From: Cellulomonas gelida
GTDB taxonomy: Bacteria; Actinomycetota; Actinomycetes; Actinomycetales; Cellulomonadaceae
Direction of reading: 5' to 3'
Assembly (NCBI RefSeq): GCF_006538725.1
Contig: NZ_BJLQ01000022.1
Span: 1-64,000 of the forward strand
DNA: 64,000 nucleotides
Numbering within the stretch: position 1 is the first letter of the stretch; each line of letters begins with the position of its first letter. Both the position numbers and the translations under genes were made by a program. The notes under the pieces were generated by a model, which was not told the DNA's origin, did not search any database, and worked only from the letters and a program-made list of their open reading frames with translations. Positions 1-9,100 of this stretch are shown in pieces.

Positions 1-108
1 CCACACCTGCACCACAGCACGCGCCCGTCGCGGCCGGCGGAGCGTGAGCCGCCGCGGCCTGCGCGACGCACCATCGAGCACGGCGACATCGAGCACCACG
101 GGGGGAAC

Positions 109-525
109 ATGGCCAGCGGCCTGCGAATCGACGACCTGGACGTCCTGAAGCAGCAGGTCAACGCCCTGCTGAACCAGTTCGACGAGGTCGAGGCAGCGAC
201 CGACAAGGCCCGTCGCGTGCGCCTCAACCAGGACAGCTCGACCTGGTCGCCCTTCCCCGCCGCAACCGTGTTCGCCGCGGAGTACCGCGAGCAGCTCGCC
301 AAGATCGAGCGCGAGCTGCGCGGCATTCGCGACGAGCTCGAGAACATGCGGACGGCGCTGGACAAGGGAGCGGCCGACCTGGAGGCCACCGAGGACGAGG
401 TCGCCGCGATCTTCGCGCGCCTCAACACCCTCGCGCTCACGGGCCCTCCCCCCGCCGGACCCGTCGCCCCCGACCTCCCGGTGCGTCCCACGGCGCCTCC
501 AGACGGCAACCGGGTGGCCTGGTGA
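109..525 (+). CDS. Short helical T7SS-locus protein (putative ESX-like)
   Basis: Encodes 138 residues. Residues about 5-105 are predicted to be almost entirely helical, with a strongly charged coiled-coil stretch at about 62-105. The last 30 residues are Pro/Ala-rich. There is no clear WXG motif, but the helix end 'ATEDEVAAIF' resembles the tail of WXG100-type helical hairpins. The ATG follows a G-rich Shine-Dalgarno (ggggggaac) at the right distance. The stop overlaps the GTG of the next gene by 4 bases (GTGA), so it is translationally coupled to the mycosin. A role as a secreted substrate or chaperone of the T7SS is inferred from context only. The gene may belong to a longer operon beginning left of the window. 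Confidence 0.7.
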   Translation: MASGLRIDDLDVLKQQVNALLNQFDEVEAATDKARRVRLNQDSSTWSPFPAATVFAAEYREQLAKIERELRGIRDELENMRTALDKGAADLEATEDEVAAIFARLNTLALTGPPPAGPVAPDLPVRPTAPPDGNRVAW

Positions 526-1871
526 GCCGACTGCGGGCCGCGACGGGCGCACTCGGCGCCGGTCTGCTGCTGGCTGCGCTCGCCACCCCGGCCTCGGCCA
601 CGACGTCGGTCGATCCCGACGACGGCCTCTGGTACTTCACCGCGACCGGGATGGACGAGCGCCACGAGCGCACGACGGGCAAGGGCATCCAGGTCGCCGT
701 CATCGACACCGCGATCAACCCTGACGTCCCCGAGCTGGCAGACGCGGACCTGCACGTCCGTGAGCCCTCGTACTGCGCTGCCGAGACGATGGGCCCGCTC
801 CTGCCCGCGACGTCGGACGGCCCCGTCGCCGCGCACGGCACGTCGATGGTCTCCCTCATCGTCGGCAACGGTGAGGGGATCGACGGTGAGCGTGGCGTGC
901 TCGGGGTCGCGCCGGACGCCGAGGTGCACTTCTACTCGAACATGGCGCTGCCCGCAGACGCGGACGTGCGCTGCCCGGCCCCGGACACGAACGCCGCCGC
1001 CTGGCAGTTCGGGCAGGCCATCGACCAGGCGGTGCTCGACGGCGCCGACATCATCTCGATCTCCCTGACGACCTCCTCCGGCGTGGACGCGCCCGCGATC
1101 GCCCGCGCACTGCACGCCGGCGTGATCGTCGTGGGTGCGCAGCCGTCGGACTTGAACGGCTCGTACCCCGCCGCGTTCAACGGCGTCGTCGCGGTGGACT
1201 CGATCGGCCCCGACGGCAAGCTGTGGGACGGCGCGGCCGGCGGGCAGGTCGTCGCCCCCGGGGAGCAGATCCGGCAGTTCACCGAGGCCTTCGACGGCTA
1301 CCGGGTGACGAACGGCTCGTCGAGCGCGACCGCGTACACATCCGCGGCGCTCGCCCTGGTCTGGTCGGCCTACCCGGACGCGACGAGCAACCAGATCCTT
1401 CAGACACTGGTGCGCAACACCGACGGCGAGGACCACGAGCTGTACTGGGCCGAGGGCTACGGGTACGGCGTCGTGAACGTCCGGCACATGCTCGAGCACG
1501 ACCCGACGACGTACCCCGACGAGAACCCGCTGCTCGTCGACGACCCGGACGCGACACCCAGCCTCTCCGAGGTCGCCGACCCGACTCCGCTCGCGAGCAG
1601 CGAGCCGAGCGCGCCCGCGACGTCGTCTCCCAGTGCCGCGCCCAGCGCCGCGCCGACGACCGCGACCGAGAAGCCCCCCGCCGGCGACGACGCCGCCGGC
1701 TCGGCATCGCGCGCCCCGGTGCTCGTGGGTGCCGCGGCGCTGCTCGCGGCGCTGGTCGCGGTCGTCGGCCTCGCGGTCCGCCGCAGCCGCGCGCACCAGG
1801 ACACCTCGACCGGGCCCGGCGGCCCACCCACGACGCACGAGCCCGGCCCGGACCCACGAGGGGGACAGTGA
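522..1871 (+). CDS. mycP: Mycosin-like S8 serine protease of the T7SS
   Basis: 449-residue subtilase with a signal peptide (1-27), a protease domain (about 50-325), a Pro/Ser/Ala linker and one C-terminal membrane helix (about 398-418). This is the layout of mycosins, which are membrane-anchored extracytoplasmic proteases of actinobacterial type VII secretion. Catalytic candidates are D62 (VIDTAI), H105 (HGTSM) and S267 in GSSSATA. The usual AGN block carrying the oxyanion-hole Asn is replaced by GAQ (205-207), and the usual Pro after the catalytic Ser block is Ala, so activity may be reduced. It is coupled upstream by a 4-base overlap and downstream by a TGATG overlap. Family identification is good; proteolytic competence is uncertain. 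Confidence 0.87.
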   Translation: MSRLRAATGALGAGLLLAALATPASATTSVDPDDGLWYFTATGMDERHERTTGKGIQVAVIDTAINPDVPELADADLHVREPSYCAAETMGPLLPATSDGPVAAHGTSMVSLIVGNGEGIDGERGVLGVAPDAEVHFYSNMALPADADVRCPAPDTNAAAWQFGQAIDQAVLDGADIISISLTTSSGVDAPAIARALHAGVIVVGAQPSDLNGSYPAAFNGVVAVDSIGPDGKLWDGAAGGQVVAPGEQIRQFTEAFDGYRVTNGSSSATAYTSAALALVWSAYPDATSNQILQTLVRNTDGEDHELYWAEGYGYGVVNVRHMLEHDPTTYPDENPLLVDDPDATPSLSEVADPTPLASSEPSAPATSSPSAAPSAAPTTATEKPPAGDDAAGSASRAPVLVGAAALLAALVAVVGLAVRRSRAHQDTSTGPGGPPTTHEPGPDPRGGQ

Positions 1872-3256
1872 TGACCGAGACCAAGGCAGCAGAGCTCGCC
1901 AAGACGCTGCAGGCCGACACGAGCGCCGCGCTGGCGGACTCGGCCGAGCTCGAGTCGCTGCAGGAGCCGCTGCAGGCTGTGAGCACGACTCTCCGGCGGA
2001 TGTCGAGCGACCTCGGTATCGAGGGCCTGTCCGGCGATGCCGCGAAGGAGAGCCTGGCGAACGTGGCCCGCGCCATGCTCAGCCGGGTCGATGCGCTCGT
2101 CGGGATCGCCGGGATCGCGAAGGACGCTGCGGCGGCGATCGCGACCGCGCAGGAGGACTACCGGGGGCTCCCGCGGGGCTACCTCACGTACACCGAGCGG
2201 GAACGACTGATCGAGGCAGGCTCGTCGACCGGCCTGCCGTACATCGAGGCCGGGCTGGCTGCTGCGCGCGAGAGCGCCGCCGCCACGGCGGTGACGACCG
2301 CGGCGACCACGCTGAACACCCTGACCGGGCTGCTGCCGACGGTCGCGGACCGCAACCGCGAGGAGGACCCCACGGGCCGCACGCCCGGCGGCGGCTCCAC
2401 CCCTCGGACGCGGACCCCGTACGTCCCCCCGGGCACGAAGGGCCCTGTCCTCTCCGTCCCGGGCGACCCGCGCGACCCGGGCGACGACATCGGCACCCCG
2501 CGTGACCCAGGCGGCGACGGGGGCAAGGACGACGACGGCAAGGACGACGGGCCGATCGACGACACGCAGCCCCCGGGCGACAACGACGACGACGGCACTC
2601 CCCCCGGGACGGACCCGGGCTCGGATCCTGGCGACGACGGCGACACCCACGGCGACGACCGCCCGGGCCAGGGCACGGTGTACGGGCCGAACCCGGTCAC
2701 CGGCGGCCCCATCGGCGGCGGTGGGGGCGGTGGTGGCATCGGCGGCGCACCGGGCGGCGGCTCGCTGGGCTCGCACCCGGGGCTCGGGAACTCCACGACC
2801 GGCCCCGGTGGCAGCGGGCCCGGAGGTGCCGCAGGTGGTGCTCTCGCCGGCGGTGTGGCTGTCGGCGGAACCGCGCTCGGCGCGTTCGGTGCAGCGCGGT
2901 TCGGTGGCGGCGGCGGTCTGGCGGGCCTCGGCGGTGCCGCGACCGGCCAGCTCGGGGGCACCGTGCTCGGCACGTCGGCGGTCCCCGCAGGCGGTGCCGC
3001 GGGCGGTGCGGCAGGCGGCGCACGCGGCGGTGCACCGGGTGCGCGTGGCGGCGCCTCGGGCCTGATGGGCGGCGCGATGGGTGGCGCGGGTGGCAGCAAG
3101 GACACCAAGCGCCGCGCAGGGTCGCTCGGCTACCTGGCGCCCGAGCTCGAGGACGAGGTCGAGGCAGCCGCGCGCGCGTCCGGCCTGAGCCGCGGTTCGC
3201 GCGCCGACGCCCCGACGATCACGGTCGACGCCACGGAGGACGACGAGACCTGGTGA
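1871..3256 (+). CDS. Gly-rich helical protein, putative T7SS substrate
   Basis: 461 residues. The ATG overlaps the mycosin stop by one base (TGATG), which decides the start within a much longer open frame. Residues 1-150 are helical and Ala-rich, resembling the hairpins of WXG100/PPE-like proteins. Residues about 165-265 are a Pro/Asp/Gly acidic linker. Residues about 270-400 are a Gly/Ala-rich low-complexity segment. The C-terminus (about 405-461) is charged, with a short 'GYLAPELEDEVEA' helix. No signal peptide or membrane helix is seen. By position and composition it is a candidate secreted or surface-exposed T7SS protein; no named family was recognised. A strong hairpin terminator follows 30 bases downstream. 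Confidence 0.75.
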   Translation: MTETKAAELAKTLQADTSAALADSAELESLQEPLQAVSTTLRRMSSDLGIEGLSGDAAKESLANVARAMLSRVDALVGIAGIAKDAAAAIATAQEDYRGLPRGYLTYTERERLIEAGSSTGLPYIEAGLAAARESAAATAVTTAATTLNTLTGLLPTVADRNREEDPTGRTPGGGSTPRTRTPYVPPGTKGPVLSVPGDPRDPGDDIGTPRDPGGDGGKDDDGKDDGPIDDTQPPGDNDDDGTPPGTDPGSDPGDDGDTHGDDRPGQGTVYGPNPVTGGPIGGGGGGGGIGGAPGGGSLGSHPGLGNSTTGPGGSGPGGAAGGALAGGVAVGGTALGAFGAARFGGGGGLAGLGGAATGQLGGTVLGTSAVPAGGAAGGAAGGARGGAPGARGGASGLMGGAMGGAGGSKDTKRRAGSLGYLAPELEDEVEAAARASGLSRGSRADAPTITVDATEDDETW

Positions 3257-3287
3257 CGCACCAGCGCTGACCCTGGCAGCACCGCAC

Positions 3288-3320
3288 CGTGGTCCCGTCC
3301 GCTCTCCGGACGGGACCACT
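3288..3320. terminator. Bidirectional terminator between convergent genes
   Basis: Perfect 12-bp stem, left arm 3289-3300 (gtggtcccgtcc) and right arm 3308-3319, with a 7-base loop. It lies between the stop of the Gly-rich protein (+) and the stop of the FHA protein (-), so it can serve both strands. Confidence 0.75.
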
Positions 3321-3341
3321 GTTGCGTCGTCCGAGCCGCGG

Positions 3342-4592
3342 TCAGCCGGCGAGCTGCTCCACGAGCACCGTCCGGTCGCCGATGCGGATCGTCGCACCGG
3401 TCGGCACGGGCGTCGGACGTTCGGCGGCGACGACCACGCTCTGCCCCGACGGCAGCACCAGCACGGTCCCGTTCCCAGAACCGGCGTCGCAGACCCAGAA
3501 GCCCCGAGCGTCGATGCCGAACCGGGCGTGCGTGCGCGACAGCGAGCGCTCCGGGTCGTCGATCGTCACGACGTGGTCGCACCGGTCGCCGTCCCGCGGA
3601 CGCGGCGCGCGGCCGATCACGCCCGGCCCGCTGACGCTCATGGCCTCGCCCGTGTCGAGCGTCAGCACGTACGTGCGCGGGCGCGACGGGCCCTGCGGGG
3701 TCGCGGCACGGGGCGCCTGCGGCCCGACCGCGACGGCCGCGGCGCCCGGTGCGTGGGCCTCGACCGGTCGCGCCAGGGTCGCCACCGCACCGGGCGAGCT
3801 CGCCCCCGCGACAGGTCCTGCCGCCGACGGCGACCCGGCCCACGCGTACCCCGCCGGCACGTCGCTGTGGCCGGGAGCGGCGAGAGCCGCCGCTGGGCTC
3901 CGCGAGCCGCGCACGTCGACGACCACGGCACGCCCTGCCTTGTCGTGCCAGCCCTGACGCAACGGGCTCCGGTCGCCGGCGACGGAGCCGACGACGACCC
4001 ACTGGCCGACACCGGCGGCGAGGTGCCCGGCGAGCAGCACGAGCGCTCGCGACACACCCCGGGACAGGCCGGGCGCATAGGGGGACTCGGCGCGCGCCGC
4101 GCGGAGACCGAGCGCCAGGTTGCCGACCGTCCGTCCCGTGCGCGCCTCCCAGACGACGAGGCCGACCGCGAGCTCGGCGACGACGATCGCGGCGAGCAGC
4201 ACGTTGCGGGTCACGCCGTAGACCGCGCCGGCGACGGCCGCCACGGTCAGCGTGTCGAGTGCGAACGCGCCGAGCCGCGCACCCACGCCGACGGTGCGCA
4301 CCCCGTCGAAAGCGGCGCCCAGCGCGGCCGCGTCCGCGCGTCGCGCCGCGCCCTGCGCGGGTGCCGCTCCCGCACGAGTCAGGTCGCCGGTCCCGGCCCG
4401 CGCCTGCCCGGCCCGCGCCTGCCCGGCGGGACGCCGGCTCCGGCCGCCCGCGGCCCGGGTGCCCGCCGCGCGTCGCGTCGGCGGCTGCGCCTCCACGACC
4501 AGCACGGGTGCCGCGGGCGCGCCGCACCCGGTGCAGAACCGCGCCCCCTCGCGCAGCGGACGCCCGCACGCACCGCAGGTCAGCTCGCTCAT
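3342..4592 (-). CDS. Zinc-ribbon/RDD/FHA membrane protein 1 (T7SS locus)
   Basis: 416 residues. The N-terminus is a zinc ribbon (CGACG...CTGCG, residues 6-25) followed by a basic Ala/Arg-rich linker. An RDD-type membrane domain follows (about 100-220, hydrophobic helices plus the GWHDKAGRAVVVD block). An Ala/Pro linker leads to a C-terminal FHA domain (about 315-415) with the GRAP, SLSRTHA and GSGNGT signatures. FHA domains bind phosphothreonine, so a Ser/Thr kinase may control it. The ATG overlaps the stop of the eccD-like gene by one base (TGATG), which fixes the start and shows co-translation. It is a clear paralog of the product of 10103-12103. The role in T7SS assembly or regulation is inferred from position. 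Confidence 0.83.
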   Translation of the reverse strand: MSELTCGACGRPLREGARFCTGCGAPAAPVLVVEAQPPTRRAAGTRAAGGRSRRPAGQARAGQARAGTGDLTRAGAAPAQGAARRADAAALGAAFDGVRTVGVGARLGAFALDTLTVAAVAGAVYGVTRNVLLAAIVVAELAVGLVVWEARTGRTVGNLALGLRAARAESPYAPGLSRGVSRALVLLAGHLAAGVGQWVVVGSVAGDRSPLRQGWHDKAGRAVVVDVRGSRSPAAALAAPGHSDVPAGYAWAGSPSAAGPVAGASSPGAVATLARPVEAHAPGAAAVAVGPQAPRAATPQGPSRPRTYVLTLDTGEAMSVSGPGVIGRAPRPRDGDRCDHVVTIDDPERSLSRTHARFGIDARGFWVCDAGSGNGTVLVLPSGQSVVVAAERPTPVPTGATIRIGDRTVLVEQLAG

Positions 4593-5980
4593 CACCCCAC
4601 CATCCTTCGCAGCACGTCGACGAGTCCTGAGGCCACCACCGCGGCGGGCAGCGCCAGGACGACGGCGAGCCCCTCGAACCCGTCCGCGAGCCGCGACGCC
4701 ACGACGGAGTGCCAGCCCCGCGCGAGAGCGGCGCTGACCGCCGCGACGACCGCACCGAGCACGAGCGCGCCGACCGCCGCAGCGACCCGCCAGTCGGTGG
4801 GCACGGCGAGACCCGCCTCGAGCAGCACGAGCCCCGCGGCGAGCCGAGGGAGCCAGCGGCCGGCGATCCCCCGCGACGCGCGCGGCAGGAGGACGAACGC
4901 GAGCAGCACGCACCCGACGAGCACGAGCGCGCCCCACGAGGCGACCGAGCCCCGCTCGGGCGTCGCGAGGACCGCGGGGACCAGCAGCACGGTCGCGGTG
5001 CAGGCGAGCGCGACGGCGGTCGTGACCCGGCGCTCCGCCCCCTCGACGGTCCGCGCCACCAGGCGGGCGCTCACGCGGCCGAGCGCGCGCGGCCGTGGCG
5101 AGCGCACGGACTCGGCCGTCCGCGCGACCTGCGAGACGTCGACGAGCTGCTCGTCGGGGATCGCGAGCGCGACGCGCGGTGCGCCACGCAGCACGAGCGG
5201 CGCGAGCCCCACGAGCAGCGCCGGGCCGACCTGCTGCGGCAGGTCGAGCAGCAGGGTCGCGGACTGCACCGCGGCCACCAGGGCGAGCGCACCGAGGACG
5301 ACCACGGCCTCGTCGTCGCCCGCCCGCAGCGCGCGCGTGACGATCGCGCGGACGCCCGCGACGACCGTCGCGCACACCAGGGCGACGACGACCGCGAGCC
5401 GCCGCTGCGCGTCGTCGTCCGGCAGGGCCGCCCACGCACCCGCGGCTGCTGCGAGCAACGGCGCGGCGAGCGTCGCGACGACGGCCGCCGAGGTCGCGGT
5501 CCCCCGTCCGGTCCGCCCCGTGGTGGCGACGACGAACGCGAGGAGCAGCAGCGCGACCGTCAGGCCCGTCGAGACCGCGCTCGGGAGGTCGGCGACCGGG
5601 CCCAGCATCGCGGAGAGCAGCAGGACCGTGCCGAGCGCGCCCGCCAGCGCGAGGAGACCGGCCTGCGGGCGGGGCCGGCGCGCGATCACCTCAGGGTCGA
5701 CCTGACGACGTCCGCGCGGGCGCGGCGCGGGGCGCACGACGTGGACCGCGGCACCGTCGCCCACCTGGTCGCCCACCGGCGCCCGCACGTCGAGCAGGCG
5801 GCCCGCGGAGTCGAGGACCAGCGTGCCGGGGGCGTCCAGGGGCACGAGGACGGCGCGCAGCGCGTCGCCCAGGAGGACGTCGCGGCGTAGCGCGACGTGC
5901 CGCTGCTCGGTGCCGACCGCGACGACGAGCCGCACCTGGGCCTGTGGCACGGCAGCGGCCGACGCGGCGGGTGCCGTCAC
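4592..5980 (-). CDS. eccD: EccD-like T7SS membrane channel protein
   Basis: 462 residues. An N-terminal ubiquitin-like (YukD/EccD-N) domain of about 90 residues is followed by about 11 hydrophobic segments, the standard EccD layout. EccD forms the membrane pore of actinobacterial T7SS. The start is taken as the GTG at 5980 because a perfect Shine-Dalgarno (AGGAGG, 5985-5990) lies 5 bases before it. An in-frame GTG at 6040 was rejected because it abuts a -10 box (TAGCAT, 6041-6046), which would put transcription start downstream of that codon. The gene is divergent from eccC and coupled to the FHA/RDD gene downstream. Sequence divergence from mycobacterial EccD makes the symbol provisional. 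Confidence 0.8.
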   Translation of the reverse strand: MTAPAASAAAVPQAQVRLVVAVGTEQRHVALRRDVLLGDALRAVLVPLDAPGTLVLDSAGRLLDVRAPVGDQVGDGAAVHVVRPAPRPRGRRQVDPEVIARRPRPQAGLLALAGALGTVLLLSAMLGPVADLPSAVSTGLTVALLLLAFVVATTGRTGRGTATSAAVVATLAAPLLAAAAGAWAALPDDDAQRRLAVVVALVCATVVAGVRAIVTRALRAGDDEAVVVLGALALVAAVQSATLLLDLPQQVGPALLVGLAPLVLRGAPRVALAIPDEQLVDVSQVARTAESVRSPRPRALGRVSARLVARTVEGAERRVTTAVALACTATVLLVPAVLATPERGSVASWGALVLVGCVLLAFVLLPRASRGIAGRWLPRLAAGLVLLEAGLAVPTDWRVAAAVGALVLGAVVAAVSAALARGWHSVVASRLADGFEGLAVVLALPAAVVASGLVDVLRRMVG

Positions 5981-5984
5981 GTCC

Positions 5985-5990
5985 ACCTCC
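5985..5990 (-). promoter_or_regulatory. Ribosome binding site deciding the eccD start
   Basis: On the minus strand this reads AGGAGG, followed by 5 bases and then GTG (5980). It is among the best Shine-Dalgarno matches in the region and supports the shorter start. Confidence 0.75.
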
Positions 5991-6040
5991 TCGTTCGCTG
6001 CCTCGTCGGACGATGCGCGACGCTCCCGCCGACCGCCCAC

Positions 6041-6046
6041 ATGCTA
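6041..6046 (-). promoter_or_regulatory. -10 box for eccD transcription
   Basis: TAGCAT on the minus strand in the 145-base divergent eccD/eccC region. Predicted transcription start is about 6034, giving a leader of about 55 bases before the GTG at 5980. No clear -35 was identified. Confidence 0.5.
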
Positions 6047-6072
6047 CGGGTCCGGATCGCCCCGGTTGCCGG

Positions 6073-6078
6073 TACCGT
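6073..6078 (+). promoter_or_regulatory. Candidate -10 box for eccC
   Basis: TACCGT on the plus strand, 47 bases before the eccC ATG. This leaves a short leader with a GGGAGG ribosome binding site. No good -35 match is seen, so this is tentative. Confidence 0.35.
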
Positions 6079-6125
6079 TGCGCCGTCTGTCGATCTCCGG
6101 CACCTGCCGGGCAGCAGGGAGGCTC

Positions 6126-9100
6126 ATGTCGATCGTCGCCGACCGGAACGTGCAGGCCGGCCCACCACCCGTGCCCACGGGTCAGGTCGTCATGCAGCCG
6201 CCGCCCGAGATCCAGCCGTCCGACGGCGTCAGCGGTGTCCTGTCCAACCTCGTGCCGATGCTCGGCTCGGTGGGCTCCATCGTCTTCATCGCGATGTCGC
6301 AGCCCGGCGGCAAGGGCATGATCGCCGGCGGCATGTTCCTCGTGGCGTCGCTCGGCTTCGTCGCGGTCAACGGTTGGCGCCAGCGCGCGCAGCACCAGGC
6401 GACCGTCGTCGGGGCGCGCCGCGAGTACCTCGCGTACCTCGCGGACCTGCGCCGCACGGTCCGCCAGGCGGCACGCGCCCAGCGCCGCGCCGCGCAGTGG
6501 TACGCACCCGAGCCCGGCGCCCTGCCCGCAGTCGCCGAGGAGCGCTCGCGCGCGTGGGAGCGCACGCCCGACCACCCGGAGTTCCTGCGAGCGCGCCTCG
6601 GCACGGGCGCCCAGCAGCTCTCGCTGCGCCTGGAGGCGCCCCAGACGCCCCCGCTCGCCCAGCTCGACCCCGTCGCGGCGTCCGCCGCGCACCGGTTCCT
6701 CGTGACGCACCGCGTCCAGCAGGACATCCCGCTCTCGGTCGACGTGCGCAGCGCCGCGCGCATCGAGGTCGCCGGCGCGGAGCAGGAGGCGCGGGCGCTG
6801 GCCCGCGCGGTCGTCGCGCAGCTCGCGACGTTCCACTCCCCTGACCGCCTGCAGATCGCCGTGCTCGCGAGCGAGCGCGCCATGCCCGCGTGGGACTGGG
6901 TCAAGTGGCTGCCGCACGCGCACTCGACGCGCGAGCGCGACGCGGTCGGCCCGGCCCGCATGATCGGCACGACCCTGCCCGAGATCGAGGGCCTGCTCCC
7001 CGAGGGCCTGGCCGACCGCCCCCGGTTCGGCCGTGCGGCGCCGTCGGCGACGCCCACGCCGCACGTCCTCGTCGTCGTCGACGGCGGGCACGTGCCGGTC
7101 GGCAACGGGATCCTCACGTCGGACGGCGTCCTGGGCATCACGGTGCTCGAGCTGCCCGAGCACTGGGAGGACCTCGAGGACCCGAACGTGCTGCGCTTCC
7201 TGCTCGGCGCGGCGCTGCCCGACGGCGGCGTCCCCGTCGAGGTGCTGCGCACCGGTCTCGAGCCCACGCGGCTCAAGGGCGACCAGCTGTCCGTCGCGGA
7301 GGCGGAGGCGACCGCGCGTCGTCTGCTGCCGCTGTACGTCGACGCGGGCCCGCAGCGCGCCGACGGCCAGGTCTCCGCGGAGCTCGTCGACCTGCTGGGC
7401 CTGGGCGACGTGCGGGACCTCGACCTCGCGCGCGCCTGGCGCCCGCGGCTGCCGCGCGACCGCCTCCGCGTGCCGATCGGCCTGACCCCGCAGGGGCAGC
7501 CCGTCGCGCTCGACATCAAGGAGTCCGCGCAGCAGGGCATGGGCCCGCACGGGCTCATCATCGGCGCCACCGGCTCGGGCAAGTCCGAGGTGCTGCGCAC
7601 GCTCGTGCTCGCGCTCGCCCTCACGCACTCCTCCGAGGACCTCAACTTCGTCCTCGTCGACTTCAAGGGTGGCGCCACGTTCGCCGGCATGGCCGACATG
7701 CCGCACGTCTCGGCGATCATCACGAACCTGGGCGAGGAGCTCACGCTCGTCGACCGCATGCAGGACGCGCTGCAGGGCGAGATGGTGCGCCGGCAGGAGC
7801 TGCTGCGCGCGGCCGGCAACTTCGCCAACGTCGCGGACTACGAGAAGGCCCGGCGCACCGACCGGCCGGACCTGCAGCCGCTGCCCGCGCTGCTCATCGT
7901 GGCCGACGAGTTCTCCGAGCTGCTCGCGGCCAAGCCCGAGTTCGTCGACCTGTTCGTCGCGATCGGGCGGCTCGGCCGCTCGCTGCAGATGCACCTGCTG
8001 CTGTCCAGCCAGCGCCTCGAGGAGGGCCGCCTGCGCGGCCTCGAGTCCCACCTGTCGTACCGGATCGGACTGCGGACGTTCTCGGCCGCCGAGTCGCGCA
8101 CCGTCCTGGGCGTGCCGGACGCCTACGAGCTGCCGCCCGTTCCCGGCGTCGGGTTCCTCAAGCCCGACCCGACCTCGATGATCCAGTTCCGCGCCTCGTA
8201 CGTCTCCGGCCCGCCCCCGGCGCGGCGGCGCACCGCGGTGGGCGCGGGCCCTGTGGCCACCGGACGCGCGCGCCTCGAGTCGTTCACGGCTGCGCCGGTC
8301 CTGTCCGCCTCGACTGTCCGCGACGAGCCCGACGAGCCGTTCGAGGAGGACCAGGAGAAGCGCGCCACGTTCGACATCGCGGTCTCGCTCATGGCGGGCA
8401 AGGGTCCCGCCGCGCACCAGGTGTGGCTGCCGCCGCTCGTCGTGCCCGAGACGTACGACCGCCTCATGCCGGACCTCGGGGTCGACCCCGCGCTCGGGCT
8501 CGTGTCCCCCGGCTGGCGGGCCGCAGGGCCGCTCACGTTCCCGCTCGGCATCGTCGACCGTCCGCTCGAGCAGCGGCGCGAGAACCTCACGGTCTCGCTC
8601 GCGGGCGCGGGCGGGCACATGGCCGTCGTCGGCGGCCCGCGCTCGGGCAAGAGCACCGTGCTGCGGTCGGTCGTCACCGGCCTCGCGCTCACGCACACCC
8701 CGCTCGAGGTGCAGTTCTACGTGCTCGACTTCGGCGGGGGCACGTTCACGCCGCTCGTCGGGCTGCCGCACGTCGCGGGCGTCGGGACCCGCGCCGAGCC
8801 CGACGTGGTGCGGCGGATCGTCGCCGAGGTCGAGGGGATCGTCGACGCGCGCGAGCGGTACTTCCGCGCGCACGGCATCGACTCGATCGAGACCTACCGG
8901 CAGCGCCGCGCCGCGGGTCAGGTCGACGACGGCTACGGCGACGTCTTCCTCGTGGTCGACGGCTGGTCGACGGTCCGCGCGGAGTTCGACGAGCTCGAGC
9001 CACGGCTGCAGGCGCTCGCCGGGCGCGGCCTCACGTTCGGCATGCACCTGCTGGCCGCCGCGAGCCGCTGGATGGACTTCCGCACTCAGGTCAAGGACCT

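Noticed and set aside
1223..1870. Open frame extending upstream of the Gly-rich T7SS protein
   Set aside because: It overlaps the mycosin gene completely in another frame and gives an Arg/Pro-rich sequence typical of shadow frames in GC-rich DNA. The coupled ATG at 1871 is the start.
5981..6040. GTG at 6040 as the eccD start
   Set aside because: It touches the predicted -10 box and has no ribosome binding site, whereas GTG 5980 has a perfect one.
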